IMG/VR virus record: IMGVR_UViG_3300043398_000403
Coordinates: 1-43,037 of that record
DNA: 43,037 nucleotides
Direction: 5' to 3' (one strand)
Origin: a virus
A program made the translations under genes and the position numbers. The notes under the pieces are model-generated. The model saw only the letters and a program-made list of their open reading frames with translations, had not been told where the DNA came from and ran no database searches. Shown here in pieces: positions 16,144-23,947 of the stretch (position 1 is the first letter of the stretch; the number at the start of each line of letters is the position of its first letter).

Positions 16144-16308
16144 TCAACAGGACTGACCCGGGGTGAGCACCTGCGTGCATTTTTGGACCTTCGCGGGGGC
16201 CGGCTTCGCATCGCACGACGCGAGCGGGACGATCGCCAGGGCGGCGACGGCCGAGAGGGTCAGGGCGAGAATGATGCGGGTCATCGAGGTCATCAGCGAC
16301 GTTGTCAT
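16144..16308 (-). CDS. Small lipoprotein, 54 aa
   Basis: Residues 1-31 form a signal peptide with a long hydrophobic core (IILALTLSAVAALAIVPLAS). A lipobox LASC at 29-32 gives a mature lipoprotein of only ~23 residues with two more Cys, which could form a disulfide. Known phage lipoproteins of this size block receptors against superinfection or act as outer-membrane spanins; the sequence does not tell which. The start may be ATG 16308 or the internal in-frame ATG five codons on, since the -10 box TATACT is only three bases before 16308. It heads a leftward block embedded in the rightward virion genes, like a moron. Confidence 0.7.
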   Translation of the reverse strand: MTTSLMTSMTRIILALTLSAVAALAIVPLASCDAKPAPAKVQKCTQVLTPGQSC

Positions 16309-16399
16309 GCTAGTATAGACGGGCCGTTTCGAGTTGTGATGTAGTTAAGGGTGCGTTTGGGAGCGTTAATCCCGCGCTCGACAGCCCGCTGGAGGCGAA
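16309..16399. promoter_or_regulatory. Divergent promoter region
   Basis: On the leftward strand TATACT (16312-16317) is a near-consensus -10 for the lipoprotein block. On the rightward strand TAGTTAAGGGTGCG near 16345 resembles the -10 of the TTAAGGT promoters, without a matching -35. GGAGG at ~16391 is the ribosome binding site of the gene at 16400. Confidence 0.5.
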
Positions 16400-17017
16400 A
16401 TGACTACGTGGGCTGAATTCCGAGATGCCGTCGCGGCCGCTGCGAGCGCCGCAATGCCCGCTGCCGTGCGCGAGCCGACCAACCTGGACGGGCCGACCGT
16501 CTCGTGGACCGATGACGCGCGCCCGTTCGGGCAGCACAGGATCCTGCTGGACGTCCTGTCGACGGTGCTTGAGCACGACCGGGACTCAGCGCTGTCCAGC
16601 GGCGGCGAGCAGGAGCTCAGCACCATGGCCACGATCACGGTGCAGGTGACGTTCGAAAGCGTCCACGACCGCTCGTTCGCGGGCACGGGCAGCCCGTCGA
16701 GTGCCCCTGCGGACGCGCTGTGGCTGGTCGAGCAGGTCCGCCTGGGCCTGCGCCGGGTGCCCGTGGCAGAGGCGCTGGCGGCAGCGGGCTGCCCGATCGT
16801 TGGGTTCCCCGGGGCGGTCGTGAAGCGGTCCTACGCGGCGGACGGGCGCATCGTCAGCGCGCGCAGCTTCGATGTCCAGTTCCGAACCGTGTTCGATTTC
16901 GACACCTCCGAGGACGACCCGGTTGAGCAGATCGAGCACGTCGAGGCGGAGGGCGGGCCGGACACCGACGTGGCCGCGGTTTCGTTTACCGTGGACGACC
17001 CGACGCCGGACGTCTGA
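16400..17017 (+). CDS. Tail terminator/neck protein, 205 aa
   Basis: It sits just before the sheath and tube, where similar phages encode a neck terminator that caps the tail. The alternating strand-helix pattern fits (VTFESVHDRSF, LWLVEQVRLGLRRV, FDVQFRTVFDFDT), as does the acidic, flexible C-terminus. ATG 16400 has GGAGG at proper spacing. It resumes the rightward virion module after the leftward interruption. The assignment is by position and pattern. Confidence 0.6.
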   Translation: MTTWAEFRDAVAAAASAAMPAAVREPTNLDGPTVSWTDDARPFGQHRILLDVLSTVLEHDRDSALSSGGEQELSTMATITVQVTFESVHDRSFAGTGSPSSAPADALWLVEQVRLGLRRVPVAEALAAAGCPIVGFPGAVVKRSYAADGRIVSARSFDVQFRTVFDFDTSEDDPVEQIEHVEAEGGPDTDVAAVSFTVDDPTPDV

Positions 17018-17040
17018 GTCCAATCAGACCTGGGTCGCGC

Positions 17041-17069
17041 TTGACCGCCCGCCCGAACCGGGTTAAGGT
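17041..17069 (+). promoter_or_regulatory. Predicted promoter, near-leaderless
   Basis: TTGACC (17041-17046), 17-bp spacer, TAAGGT (17064-17069), then eight bases to ATG 17078. No ribosome binding site lies between. It is nearly identical to the promoter at 8943-8971. It serves a lipoprotein gene placed inside the tail operon. Confidence 0.7.
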
Positions 17070-17077
17070 CCGTTTCG

Positions 17078-17329
17078 ATGTCGTCCAGGTCCAAGCTGAC
17101 CCTCCTGTTCGCAGTTGCGGCGCTGGCGGGCGCCGCGGGCTGCGCGTCCAACCCGCCTCCTCCGCCGGAGGCGCTCGCGACCGTGCACTGCGTCGCCCGC
17201 GCGGTCCAGGCTGCCGGTGACCCGCGCGAACTCAGCCCTCACGAAGCCCTCGCGCTCGCGGCTCGAGTCCGCGCATGCTTGCCGGAGCGCGACGCCGCCG
17301 ATGCGGGTGCCACCTCGGGAGGGCGCTGA
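17078..17329 (+). CDS. Small lipoprotein, 83 aa
   Basis: A basic start, a hydrophobic core (LTLLFAVAALAGAAG) and C22 in an AAGC lipobox mark an exported lipoprotein. A Pro-rich linker (SNPPPPPE) and a helical domain with two Cys (VHCVARAV, VRACLPE) follow. It has its own promoter and lies directly before the tail sheath, an odd place for an envelope protein. It is best viewed as a moron, perhaps for superinfection exclusion. The sheath start uses the GGAGG in its last codons. Confidence 0.75.
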   Translation: MSSRSKLTLLFAVAALAGAAGCASNPPPPPEALATVHCVARAVQAAGDPRELSPHEALALAARVRACLPERDAADAGATSGGR

Positions 17330-17332
17330 GCG

Positions 17333-18691
17333 ATGGCCATCAGCGACATCATCAGCGTCGCGATCAGCGTCAGCGACTCCGCGCCCAAAGCCCCGGCGTT
17401 CGATACCCCGCTGATCGTCGCCAAGGCGCCCTACGTCGGTGTGCGGCTGTACACGCTGGACGCGAGCGGCCTCGCGTCGATGGCGACGGACGGCTTCCCG
17501 ACGTACTCCCGCGCGTACCAGCTGGTCCAGCGCATGTCGCAACAGTCGGGCGGCGCGGGGCAGGCGTACATCTTCGCGCGCACGACGCAGCACACGCCCA
17601 CGCTGGACCTCACGGTCGACATCGCCAAGACGCGCGTGGGGCAGGTCTTGACGTTCGATATCAGTTACCAGGGCGCTTCGTCCACGATCACTCACACGAT
17701 CGCGACGAACACCGTCGACGCGATTTTGGACGCGGTCAAGACGGCCATCGACGCGAGCACGGCGGGTCTCGCGGGTCTCACGGTCACGGCTGACAACGCG
17801 ACGGCGACCAAGCTCACGATCACGACCGACACGACCGGCGAGTTTTGCCAGATCGACCTCGGCGGCGATCCGAGCTTCAGCCTCGAGGATACCGGCGCGG
17901 ACGGCTCGCTCGCGGCGCAACTCACGGCCGCCGCGGCGCTGGTCGTGAGCGGCGTCCCGCTGAACGACCTGTTCTACGGACTCCTGATCGACTCCTTCGC
18001 CGAGACCGAGATCAATCTGGCCGCGGCCTTCGCCGAGTCCAACAGCAAGGTATTCCTCGGACAAGCGCCGGACCAGGAGATCCTGGAGTCTGGCCAGACC
18101 GACGACATCGCGAGCGACCTGAAGGGCTCGAGTTACACGCGCAGCGCCGTTTGCTTCACACGTAACATGACGTCCGATTGGGCAGCGGGGCTCCTTGGAC
18201 AGATGCTCGGGCAGACGCCTGGCAGCGCGACTTGGGCGTTCAAGACGATCGCGGGTGCCGACGCGGACGTGCTGTCCTCGACGCACTTCAGCGCGGCTCG
18301 CACCAAGCGCGCGCTGCTGTACACGACCGATCGCGGTATCGCGCACACGTGGGACGGCTTCGCCGCGAGCGGTCGATACTTCGACATCACGCACGGCGTG
18401 GACTTCCTCAAGGCGGACATCGAGACGCGGGTTTACCAGCTCTTGCTGAACCAACCTAAGGTGCCGTTCACGGCGACGGGGCTATCGCAGATCGAGGGCG
18501 AGATCCGCGCGGCCTTGGCCGCCAGCGAAGCGAGCGGGCTTATCATCCCGGGCTGGACGGTCACGATGCCGAGCCTGACTGGATACTCGTCGGTGGACAA
18601 GGCCGCGCGCCTTCTCCGAACCATCCGTTTCACGGCGACGCTCCAAGGCGCCGTCCACAGCGTGACCGTTGCGGGCGTGCTGACGATCTGA
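17333..18691 (+). CDS. Tail sheath protein (DUF3383), 452 aa
   Basis: This is the contractile sheath subunit. The start ISDIISVAISV, the middle FYGLLIDSFAETEINLAAAF, and the C-terminal AALAASEASGLIIPGW and RLLRTIRFTATLQGAVHSV regions match DUF3383 sheaths. Residues ~101-185 are an inserted Thr/Ala-rich beta domain (VGQVLTFDIS..., TAIDAS, LTITTDTTG), probably exposed on the tail surface. ATG 17333 follows GGAGG. Confidence 0.88.
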   Translation: MAISDIISVAISVSDSAPKAPAFDTPLIVAKAPYVGVRLYTLDASGLASMATDGFPTYSRAYQLVQRMSQQSGGAGQAYIFARTTQHTPTLDLTVDIAKTRVGQVLTFDISYQGASSTITHTIATNTVDAILDAVKTAIDASTAGLAGLTVTADNATATKLTITTDTTGEFCQIDLGGDPSFSLEDTGADGSLAAQLTAAAALVVSGVPLNDLFYGLLIDSFAETEINLAAAFAESNSKVFLGQAPDQEILESGQTDDIASDLKGSSYTRSAVCFTRNMTSDWAAGLLGQMLGQTPGSATWAFKTIAGADADVLSSTHFSAARTKRALLYTTDRGIAHTWDGFAASGRYFDITHGVDFLKADIETRVYQLLLNQPKVPFTATGLSQIEGEIRAALAASEASGLIIPGWTVTMPSLTGYSSVDKAARLLRTIRFTATLQGAVHSVTVAGVLTI

Positions 18692-18713
18692 GTTCGAAGG
18701 ACGAAAGAACGAA

Positions 18714-19148
18714 ATGTCGAGAGTTACAGCGTACGACATCGCGGGCGTGGACCTGATCGTTGCCGGCATCCCGATCAAGGATGGCCTGGTGAGCGCGGCC
18801 TTCCAAATGGAGGGCGACGCCTTCGCGGACGAGATCGGCGCCGACGGTCACGTTTGCGTGTACGCCACCCACGAGAATCGCTGCAACGTGGACATCGCGC
18901 TGAAGGGCTCAAGCGAGGAGCACGCCAAGCTCAGCGCGCTACACGCGGCCGCCAAGAACGCGACAAACGGACTCGCGATCGTGCCGCTGTTCTTCCGCGA
19001 CAACAACGGCACTACGTCGGTCGGCACCGACAGCGCCTATATCAAAAAGCTTCCGGACAAGACTTTTGCCGCGTCGCCGGGTGACGTGACTTGGAACCTC
19101 CGAGCTGTGCTCAGTGCGCCGTTGAACGCGATCATCGGAGGTAACTGA
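18714..19148 (+). CDS. Tail tube protein (DUF3277-like), 144 aa
   Basis: This is the inner tube subunit of the contractile tail. It follows the sheath directly and shows the small beta-barrel pattern of DUF3277 (VDIALKGSSEEHAKL, LAIVPLFFRDNNG, ending DVTWNLRAVLSAP). ATG 18714 has AAGGA upstream. The stop overlaps the chaperone start (TGATG). Confidence 0.82.
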   Translation: MSRVTAYDIAGVDLIVAGIPIKDGLVSAAFQMEGDAFADEIGADGHVCVYATHENRCNVDIALKGSSEEHAKLSALHAAAKNATNGLAIVPLFFRDNNGTTSVGTDSAYIKKLPDKTFAASPGDVTWNLRAVLSAPLNAIIGGN

Positions 19149-19570
19149 TGCCCGCGGCGACGACCTTCGAGATCGAAGGCCGGACCTTCGAGCTCGAGCA
19201 CCTCGATATCGACGAGGCGTGCGCGGGACTCGAGGTGCTCGCGAAAGCACTCGGTCCCGCGCTGGGCGCCGCTGCGCTGGACGGCACTGTGAATGAAGCG
19301 GGTCTCGTCACGGCGCTGCTCGGTCAGGCCTCGCAGGTATCCGTCCTGCTGCGGAAGTTCGCGCCGGCGGCCAAGGTCAGTCGGAAGCCCGACGGCGCTT
19401 TCGAGACGGGCGGCGCCATGGTCGACCTGAAGCCGTTTCTGTCCGACGTGTTCGTCGGTCGCGTGGACCTGATGATCGCTTTTCTCGCGAAGGCTGTCGA
19501 GTTTGAGTACGGCGCTTTTTTAGGCGGCGCGCCCGCGCTGGCGGCGCTGGTTCCGACGCCGAAGTCCTGA
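19148..19570 (+). CDS. Tail assembly chaperone, short form (gpG-like), 140 aa
   Basis: It lies between tube and tape measure, the invariant position of tail assembly chaperones, which bind the tape measure protein before tube polymerisation. The mostly helical sequence and the C-terminal sequence after the slippery site (GGAPALAALVPTPKS) are typical of the short product. ATG 19148 has an excellent GGAGG. Ribosomes that slip at 19516-19522 make the long form instead. Confidence 0.82.
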   Translation: MPAATTFEIEGRTFELEHLDIDEACAGLEVLAKALGPALGAAALDGTVNEAGLVTALLGQASQVSVLLRKFAPAAKVSRKPDGAFETGGAMVDLKPFLSDVFVGRVDLMIAFLAKAVEFEYGAFLGGAPALAALVPTPKS

Positions 19571-19746
19571 GCATCCCGGCAGGCGCGCAGGCGTTTATCT
19601 GGCGCGTCGTCCTGGATCAGCGCGTGCCGGACGGGCTTGCGGATTTGCGAGCGTGCTGGTGCCTGGACGATCTGGTACACGCGCACGACTTCCTCGATCA
19701 GCTGGACGCGCTCGAGGCGCGGCAGCGTGCTAAGGTTCGGCACTGA
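19148..19746 (+). CDS. Tail assembly chaperone, -1 frameshift product (gpGT-like), ~199 aa
   Basis: Codons 1-125 are read in the first frame to TTA at 19520-19522. After a -1 slip the ribosome reads from 19522 to TGA 19744-19746, adding 74 residues. The added part has no start codon of its own and is clearly protein-like: SIPAGAQAFIWRVVLDQRVP, then ACWCLDDLVHAHDFLDQLDAL, a helical segment typical of the T extension. It stops four bases before the tape measure gene. Known homologues produce both forms in a fixed ratio. Confidence 0.85.
19516..19522 (+). promoter_or_regulatory. Slippery heptamer T TTT TTA for -1 frameshifting
   Basis: In the chaperone frame the codons are GCT TTT TTA, giving the X XXY YYZ heptamer T TTT TTA, one of the strongest -1 slip sites known. 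GC-rich sequence downstream (GGCGGCGCGCCCGCGC) can form a stimulatory stem-loop. Confidence 0.88.
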
Positions 19747-19749
19747 GCG

Positions 19750-21447
19750 ATGGCAGGGCTGCGTGAGATCCTAGCGACGTTCGTCATCAAGGTTGACGGA
19801 CTCAAGTCCTTGATGGCTGCGGATGCGGCCGTGGGCCGCTCCGTCAAGTCGTTCGCTGCGTCAACGGCCGCGACGCTGGGCACGGCCGTTGCGCTCGGCA
19901 AGTTCGCGAAGCAGTCGAAGGACTTTGCCGGTGAGGTTGGCGCGTCTGGCGGCATCCTAGCGTTCCTGTTCAAATACCGCCTCGGCATGCTTCAGCTGGC
20001 GGAAGCGGCGGGCGTGGCCACGGCGCTGAAGCGCATCACCGAGGTCACGATCGACCAGGCGGATGCGCTCGGCAAGGCGGCGGCTCGCGTCGGTGTGACA
20101 ACGAAGGAGTACCAACTCCTGCAGGCCGTGAGCGATTCGGCGGGCACGTCCGTCGAGACGATCGGCGTGGCGTTGCGCGGGCTGCTCGTGAACGCAGATG
20201 AGGCGGCGCGGGGAGGCAAAGACGCGAGTGCCGCGTTCAAAGAACTGGGTGTCAACGTCAAGGATTCAAAAGGCCAACTGCGCCCGACCGCCGATCTGCT
20301 GCTCGAAGTCGGCGGCAAGCTCGGAGACGTTGAAAACAACGCGAAGCGCGTCGCCCTCGCCCAACATCTCATGGGGCGCGCAGGGTACGAACTCCTGCCG
20401 GCATTCAAGGGCGGGTCCAAGGCTGCTGAAGCCCAGCGTAAACAACTTGCCGAACTCGCGGAGGTCTATGACACCGCGTTGGTCGGGGCCGCAGAGAAGT
20501 ATAAGGATACCTTAAAGCGCATCGAACTCGCACAGAAGTCTCTCGCAGGCGTGCTCACGAAAGACACGCTACCGTGGCTGCAGCGACTCCGGGACTTCCA
20601 AGAGCGCCTGACACGCCAGTTCGTGAACTGGGCGAAGCAAATCAACTTCGTGCGTTTAGCGCTGACGTTTTTGACGGGCGGCGTGCTCAAGCTCGCAACG
20701 GTGTTTGGCCGAGCGATCTTCGGGCTCGGCGGCGCGGCTGCGCGCACCGGGTTGCTGTATCGCGCGCTACGCGCGCTAATCCCGGTCCTTCGGTTCGTGG
20801 CCGTGCAGCTTGCGCGTCTGCTAATCCCGCTCCTGATCGTCGACGACGTCATTGGCACGCTCGAAGGCGCCGACAGCATCTTGCGTCGAATCGTGGACGG
20901 GCTGTTCGGCGTCGGCGCCACGGCGGACGCGGTCCAATTCTTGAGCACGGCGCTCGCCAGCGTTTGGGAGTCAATCAAGCTGATCGCCGCGCTTATCCGC
21001 GGCGATATCGGCATCGACGAGTTCACGGAAAAGTTCCTCGATGCATCTCAGTTCATTGGCGACGCTTTCGACAACCTGTTCGCTTCAATTGGCGAGGGCT
21101 TCGCGAACCTGCTCATCTGGTTGGGGCACAAGGCGAAGGCGATTCCTGGGATGCTCGTCGAGGGTGTCAGCGGATGGGCACGCAGCCTGTTTGGGGGCGT
21201 GGATCCGAACTCGAGCTTCTCGCAGTCGCTAACGGGCATCGCTGCGGATCGCGAACGCGCTTCGATGCCGATGCCAGGGGGCTTGCGGGAACCGACGCGC
21301 GCGGAGCAGTCTGCAAACATGTCGATCAGTGGGGATCGCAATATCACGATCAACATGACGCCCGGAGCGAGTCCGAAGCAGGTAGCTGATCGTGTAGGGG
21401 TTGAGTTGGATCGCGACCGGGCGGCGACCCTCGCGGCGGTGCAGTGA
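19750..21447 (+). CDS. Tape measure protein, 565 aa
   Basis: It sets tail length and is ejected into the host. It follows the chaperone and starts with a helical N-terminus. The middle carries helical repeats (AKRVALAQHLMGRAGYELLP near 196-215). Two hydrophobic stretches lie at ~300-335 and ~345-370, fit for membrane insertion. The C-terminus is NITINMTPGASPKQVADRVG, a common tape-measure end. At 565 residues it predicts a rather short contractile tail (about 85 nm by the usual 1.5 angstrom per residue rule). The ribosome binding site is weak. Confidence 0.9.
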   Translation: MAGLREILATFVIKVDGLKSLMAADAAVGRSVKSFAASTAATLGTAVALGKFAKQSKDFAGEVGASGGILAFLFKYRLGMLQLAEAAGVATALKRITEVTIDQADALGKAAARVGVTTKEYQLLQAVSDSAGTSVETIGVALRGLLVNADEAARGGKDASAAFKELGVNVKDSKGQLRPTADLLLEVGGKLGDVENNAKRVALAQHLMGRAGYELLPAFKGGSKAAEAQRKQLAELAEVYDTALVGAAEKYKDTLKRIELAQKSLAGVLTKDTLPWLQRLRDFQERLTRQFVNWAKQINFVRLALTFLTGGVLKLATVFGRAIFGLGGAAARTGLLYRALRALIPVLRFVAVQLARLLIPLLIVDDVIGTLEGADSILRRIVDGLFGVGATADAVQFLSTALASVWESIKLIAALIRGDIGIDEFTEKFLDASQFIGDAFDNLFASIGEGFANLLIWLGHKAKAIPGMLVEGVSGWARSLFGGVDPNSSFSQSLTGIAADRERASMPMPGGLREPTRAEQSANMSISGDRNITINMTPGASPKQVADRVGVELDRDRAATLAAVQ

Positions 21448-21456
21448 GGCACGACG

Positions 21457-22236
21457 ATGGCGACCGAAGGCAGCAATGACCTGATCCAGTTCGCAGGCGG
21501 CGCGCTGGTGGCCGACATGGTCGCGGATCTCAACGCGGAGAACTCGCTCGAGCTTTCGCGGTACGCCCTTGAGAACGGCGCGTCGATCAACGATCACGCA
21601 GTTATGCAACCTCGGAGCCTTTCATTGGTCCTCGTGCAGACGGAGACACCGCTTGCAGGAACTCCTGGCTTCACGCAGGTACAGCAGGACCTGAGCTTCC
21701 GTGAGACGACGCCCGGCACGCAGACGAACGTCCTAGGCGTGCCGCAGAAGGAGTTTCGGCCGACGTCGTTCCTAGCGCTGAGCCAAGGCGTCCAGACGCT
21801 GTTGTTTGGCGGCGCTTCGCGAACGCTGCGTGTGACCAGCTTCAAGGCAGACGGCGGCGTGCGAGAGTCGCCGCTCAAGGTTACTGTGCTGGCCGCCAAC
21901 GCGGACCTCGGCAGAGTCAATGAGTTTCACGAACAGCTGATCGCGTTGCTTGAGTCGGTAACGCCGTTGCAGGTGACTTTCAAACAGCGCGTCTACTCCG
22001 AGATGGTGATGACATCCGTCGCGCGGAACGATGCGCAGGGCCAGGTTGGTGCCGCCCGTTTCACGGTGCAACTGCAGCAGGTCGCCACGGCCGAGACGCG
22101 CATCGTGGACCTTCCGCCCGTGCCGCAAGCCACCAAGAAAGCCGACCAGGGCAAGAAAGACGGCAAGAACGCGGACACTGCAGCAACGCGGAAAACACTC
22201 GCGGCCGCGTTGGCGGATGCCGCGAATCCGTTCTGA
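21457..22236 (+). CDS. Baseplate distal tail (Dit-like) protein, 259 aa
   Basis: It comes directly after the tape measure and before the plug and hub, where short-baseplate myophages have a Dit-like ring protein. A long central beta region (FRPTSFLALSQGVQTLLFGG, SRTLRVTSFKADGGVRESPL) is followed by ARFTVQLQQVATAETRIVDL and a Lys/Ala-rich disordered tail. ATG 21457 has GAGG at good spacing. The family is inferred from position and pattern. Confidence 0.6.
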   Translation: MATEGSNDLIQFAGGALVADMVADLNAENSLELSRYALENGASINDHAVMQPRSLSLVLVQTETPLAGTPGFTQVQQDLSFRETTPGTQTNVLGVPQKEFRPTSFLALSQGVQTLLFGGASRTLRVTSFKADGGVRESPLKVTVLAANADLGRVNEFHEQLIALLESVTPLQVTFKQRVYSEMVMTSVARNDAQGQVGAARFTVQLQQVATAETRIVDLPPVPQATKKADQGKKDGKNADTAATRKTLAAALADAANPF

Positions 22237-22248
22237 GGGGGCAACCCA

Positions 22249-22596
22249 ATGGCCATCCTCCAAATCCCCACCCTGACCGACGGCACGCAGTCCTACATCC
22301 AACGGACCGAGTTGGACGGCGACGATTACCTGATGTCGTTCTTGTACAACCTGCGGCGCGATCGGTGGTCGATGTCGTTGCAGTCGTTGGACGGGACGTT
22401 CGTCCTGACCGGGCAGACGATCCACCTTCAGATACCCTTGAACCGACGCGCGGTCGGGGGCCCGCCGGGCGTGCTCATCGCGCTGCCCGAGGCGGGTGAG
22501 GTCGACGCGCCGGGGCTCCACGACCTGGGCGACGGCGGGTCGGTCAAGCTTTATTATGTCACGGCGGACGATCCGCTGTTGACGGGCTCAAGTTGA
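22249..22596 (+). CDS. Baseplate plug protein (Pam3 gp18-like), 115 aa
   Basis: A small beta protein with the pattern YLMSFLYNLRRDRWSMSLQS, then DGTFVLTGQTIHL..PLN, a PPG loop and LYYVTADD. It resembles the plug domain described for cyanophage Pam3, which closes the tube end at the baseplate. ATG 22249 follows GAGGGGGC. Confidence 0.75.
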   Translation: MAILQIPTLTDGTQSYIQRTELDGDDYLMSFLYNLRRDRWSMSLQSLDGTFVLTGQTIHLQIPLNRRAVGGPPGVLIALPEAGEVDAPGLHDLGDGGSVKLYYVTADDPLLTGSS

Positions 22597-22608
22597 GCGC
22601 GGGAGCGC

Positions 22609-22621
22609 CGTTCAGAGGGGC
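22609..22621 (+). promoter_or_regulatory. CGTTC-N8-ATG leader motif (copy 2 of 5)
   Basis: GAGCGCCGTTCAGAGGGGC ends at ATG 22622. CGTTC lies exactly eight bases before the start codon, with AGAGG between. It is nearly identical to the leaders at 23728 and 36015. Confidence 0.7.
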
Positions 22622-22798
22622 ATGGCACGTACCCACACTATCGATCTGGTCAAGTCCTTCGTGGACCCGTACACGGTACCCGAAGGTACGCTGATCGAAG
22701 GCGCCTCTCGAATCTGCGCTGAGCGTTTGCGCTCAATCCAAAACAAGTTGGCGCGTCGCGGGCTCACGATTCGGGGTGGGATGGTTGTTAAGAGATGA
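22622..22798 (+). CDS. Small basic hypothetical protein, 58 aa
   Basis: ATG 22622 opens a 58-residue protein (start ARTHTIDLVKSFVDPYTVPE; basic helix ICAERLRSIQNKLARRG). Its TGA overlaps the ATG of the hub gene. The start carries the CGTTC leader motif in place of a standard ribosome binding site. It lies between plug and hub and could be a small baseplate part or an accessory gene. No family is recognised. Confidence 0.6.
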   Translation: MARTHTIDLVKSFVDPYTVPEGTLIEGASRICAERLRSIQNKLARRGLTIRGGMVVKR

Positions 22799-23703
22799 CC
22801 GTCCAGTTCATCAGGGCCTACCGCGTGACAATCGGCGACACCGAGATCGACACTCGTACGGGCGTCGGGATCGGCAGCATGCACGTGGCCTTCGCCGTCC
22901 AGCGCGACACCAAGCGGGTGCCGAACAACGCGGAACTCGAGGTCTGGAACCTCGCGCCGTCCACGCGCGCGCGGCTGGTCAAGCTGACGGCCGTGCCGGT
23001 GCGCATCGAGGCGGGTTACCTCGGCAGCGACATCGGGACGATCTTCCTCGGCGACTTGCGCCGGGCGCACTCACGGCGTGAAGGCGCCGACATCATCACG
23101 CGCGCGTCCGCAGGCGACGGGCAGAAGGCCGTTCGGATCGCGAAGCTCGCCAAGACGTTCCCGGCCGGCACCAAGGTCGGGAGCGTGATCTCGGAGCTTG
23201 GCAAGGCGCTGGGCGTGAAGCCCGGGAACCTGTCGGCGTTCCAGGGCGCGCGGCTTCAGGACGGCAGCACCGCGCTCAAGCGCTCCCTCACGATCCACGG
23301 GGCGGTCTATGATGAGCTCGAGCGCATCTGCCGTTCGTGCGGGCTCGAGTGGTCCGTCCAGGACTCTGAATTGCAGCTGAAGGAGATCGGGAAGCCTGTC
23401 GGCTCGGCCGTCGGTGCGCAGGGGCCACTGTTGCGCGCGGACAGCGGCCTGATCGGCACGCCGGAGGTCGAGACCGCGGAGGAGGTGTCGAAGGGCGATG
23501 CGAAGAAAGCTGCAGCCGTCAAGGGGCAGGTGATTGTCTCGGGCACGTGCCTGCTTCGGAGCGACCTGCGACCGGGGCTTCCGTTCCGCGTCGAGTCAGA
23601 TGCGTTCACCGGCAATCTGGTATGTAGGACGACGGAGCACAGAGGCGACAGTCACGGGACCGGGGAGGACTGGACCGTCACATGGTCCGGCGTGCCTTAT
23701 TAG
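22795..23703 (+). CDS. Baseplate hub protein (gp27/gpD-like), 302 aa
   Basis: It sits between plug and spike. The N-terminal beta domain (RVTIGDTEIDTRTG; AELEVWNLAPSTRARL; AGYLGSDIGTIFLGDL) is the usual start of hub proteins of this class. A central helical/beta part contains SLTIHGAVYDELERIC followed by a GLEW strand, and the C-terminal part has LLRSDLRPGLPFRVES. It would form the trimeric hub linking tube to spike. The start overlaps the 58-aa gene stop (ATGA). Confidence 0.75.
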   Translation: MTVQFIRAYRVTIGDTEIDTRTGVGIGSMHVAFAVQRDTKRVPNNAELEVWNLAPSTRARLVKLTAVPVRIEAGYLGSDIGTIFLGDLRRAHSRREGADIITRASAGDGQKAVRIAKLAKTFPAGTKVGSVISELGKALGVKPGNLSAFQGARLQDGSTALKRSLTIHGAVYDELERICRSCGLEWSVQDSELQLKEIGKPVGSAVGAQGPLLRADSGLIGTPEVETAEEVSKGDAKKAAAVKGQVIVSGTCLLRSDLRPGLPFRVESDAFTGNLVCRTTEHRGDSHGTGEDWTVTWSGVPY

Positions 23704-23727
23704 CTCTCAAGTCACGAGCGCGAGCGC

Positions 23728-23740
23728 CGTTCAGAGGAAC
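23728..23740 (+). promoter_or_regulatory. CGTTC-N8-ATG leader motif (copy 3 of 5)
   Basis: GAGCGCCGTTCAGAGGAAC ends at ATG 23741; CGTTC is eight bases from the start codon. It is in the short gap after the hub gene. Confidence 0.7.
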
Positions 23741-23947
23741 ATGAATGACAACATGCCTTGGCGACCTGAGCAGATCAAACGTGAAGCCGGTCGAATCTAC
23801 AAGGCCGCAGTCCAGGCGGTCGTGGACGACGTAAACGCAGCTGACGGCACGTTGGATCTACTCGTTGTTGAGCACATCCTTCGCGCCGTGCTAGAGGTCT
23901 TGTCACCCGAGCAGCGCGCCTCGATTCTTCGAAAGGTTTCCAGATGA
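23741..23947 (+). CDS. Small helical hypothetical protein, 68 aa
   Basis: A mostly helical 68-residue protein (IKREAGRIYKAAVQAVVDDV; LLVVEHILRAVLEVLSPEQR) that probably forms a small helical bundle. ATG 23741 is preceded by the CGTTC leader motif; its stop overlaps the next ATG. The hub and spike genes flank this group of three small genes. The function is unknown. Confidence 0.65.
   Translation: MNDNMPWRPEQIKREAGRIYKAAVQAVVDDVNAADGTLDLLVVEHILRAVLEVLSPEQRASILRKVSR

Noticed and set aside
17063-18454. A 463-codon leftward frame opposite the tail sheath
   Set aside because: Arg/Val/Asp-rich composition is typical of the antisense of high-GC coding DNA, and the sheath on the other strand is clear.
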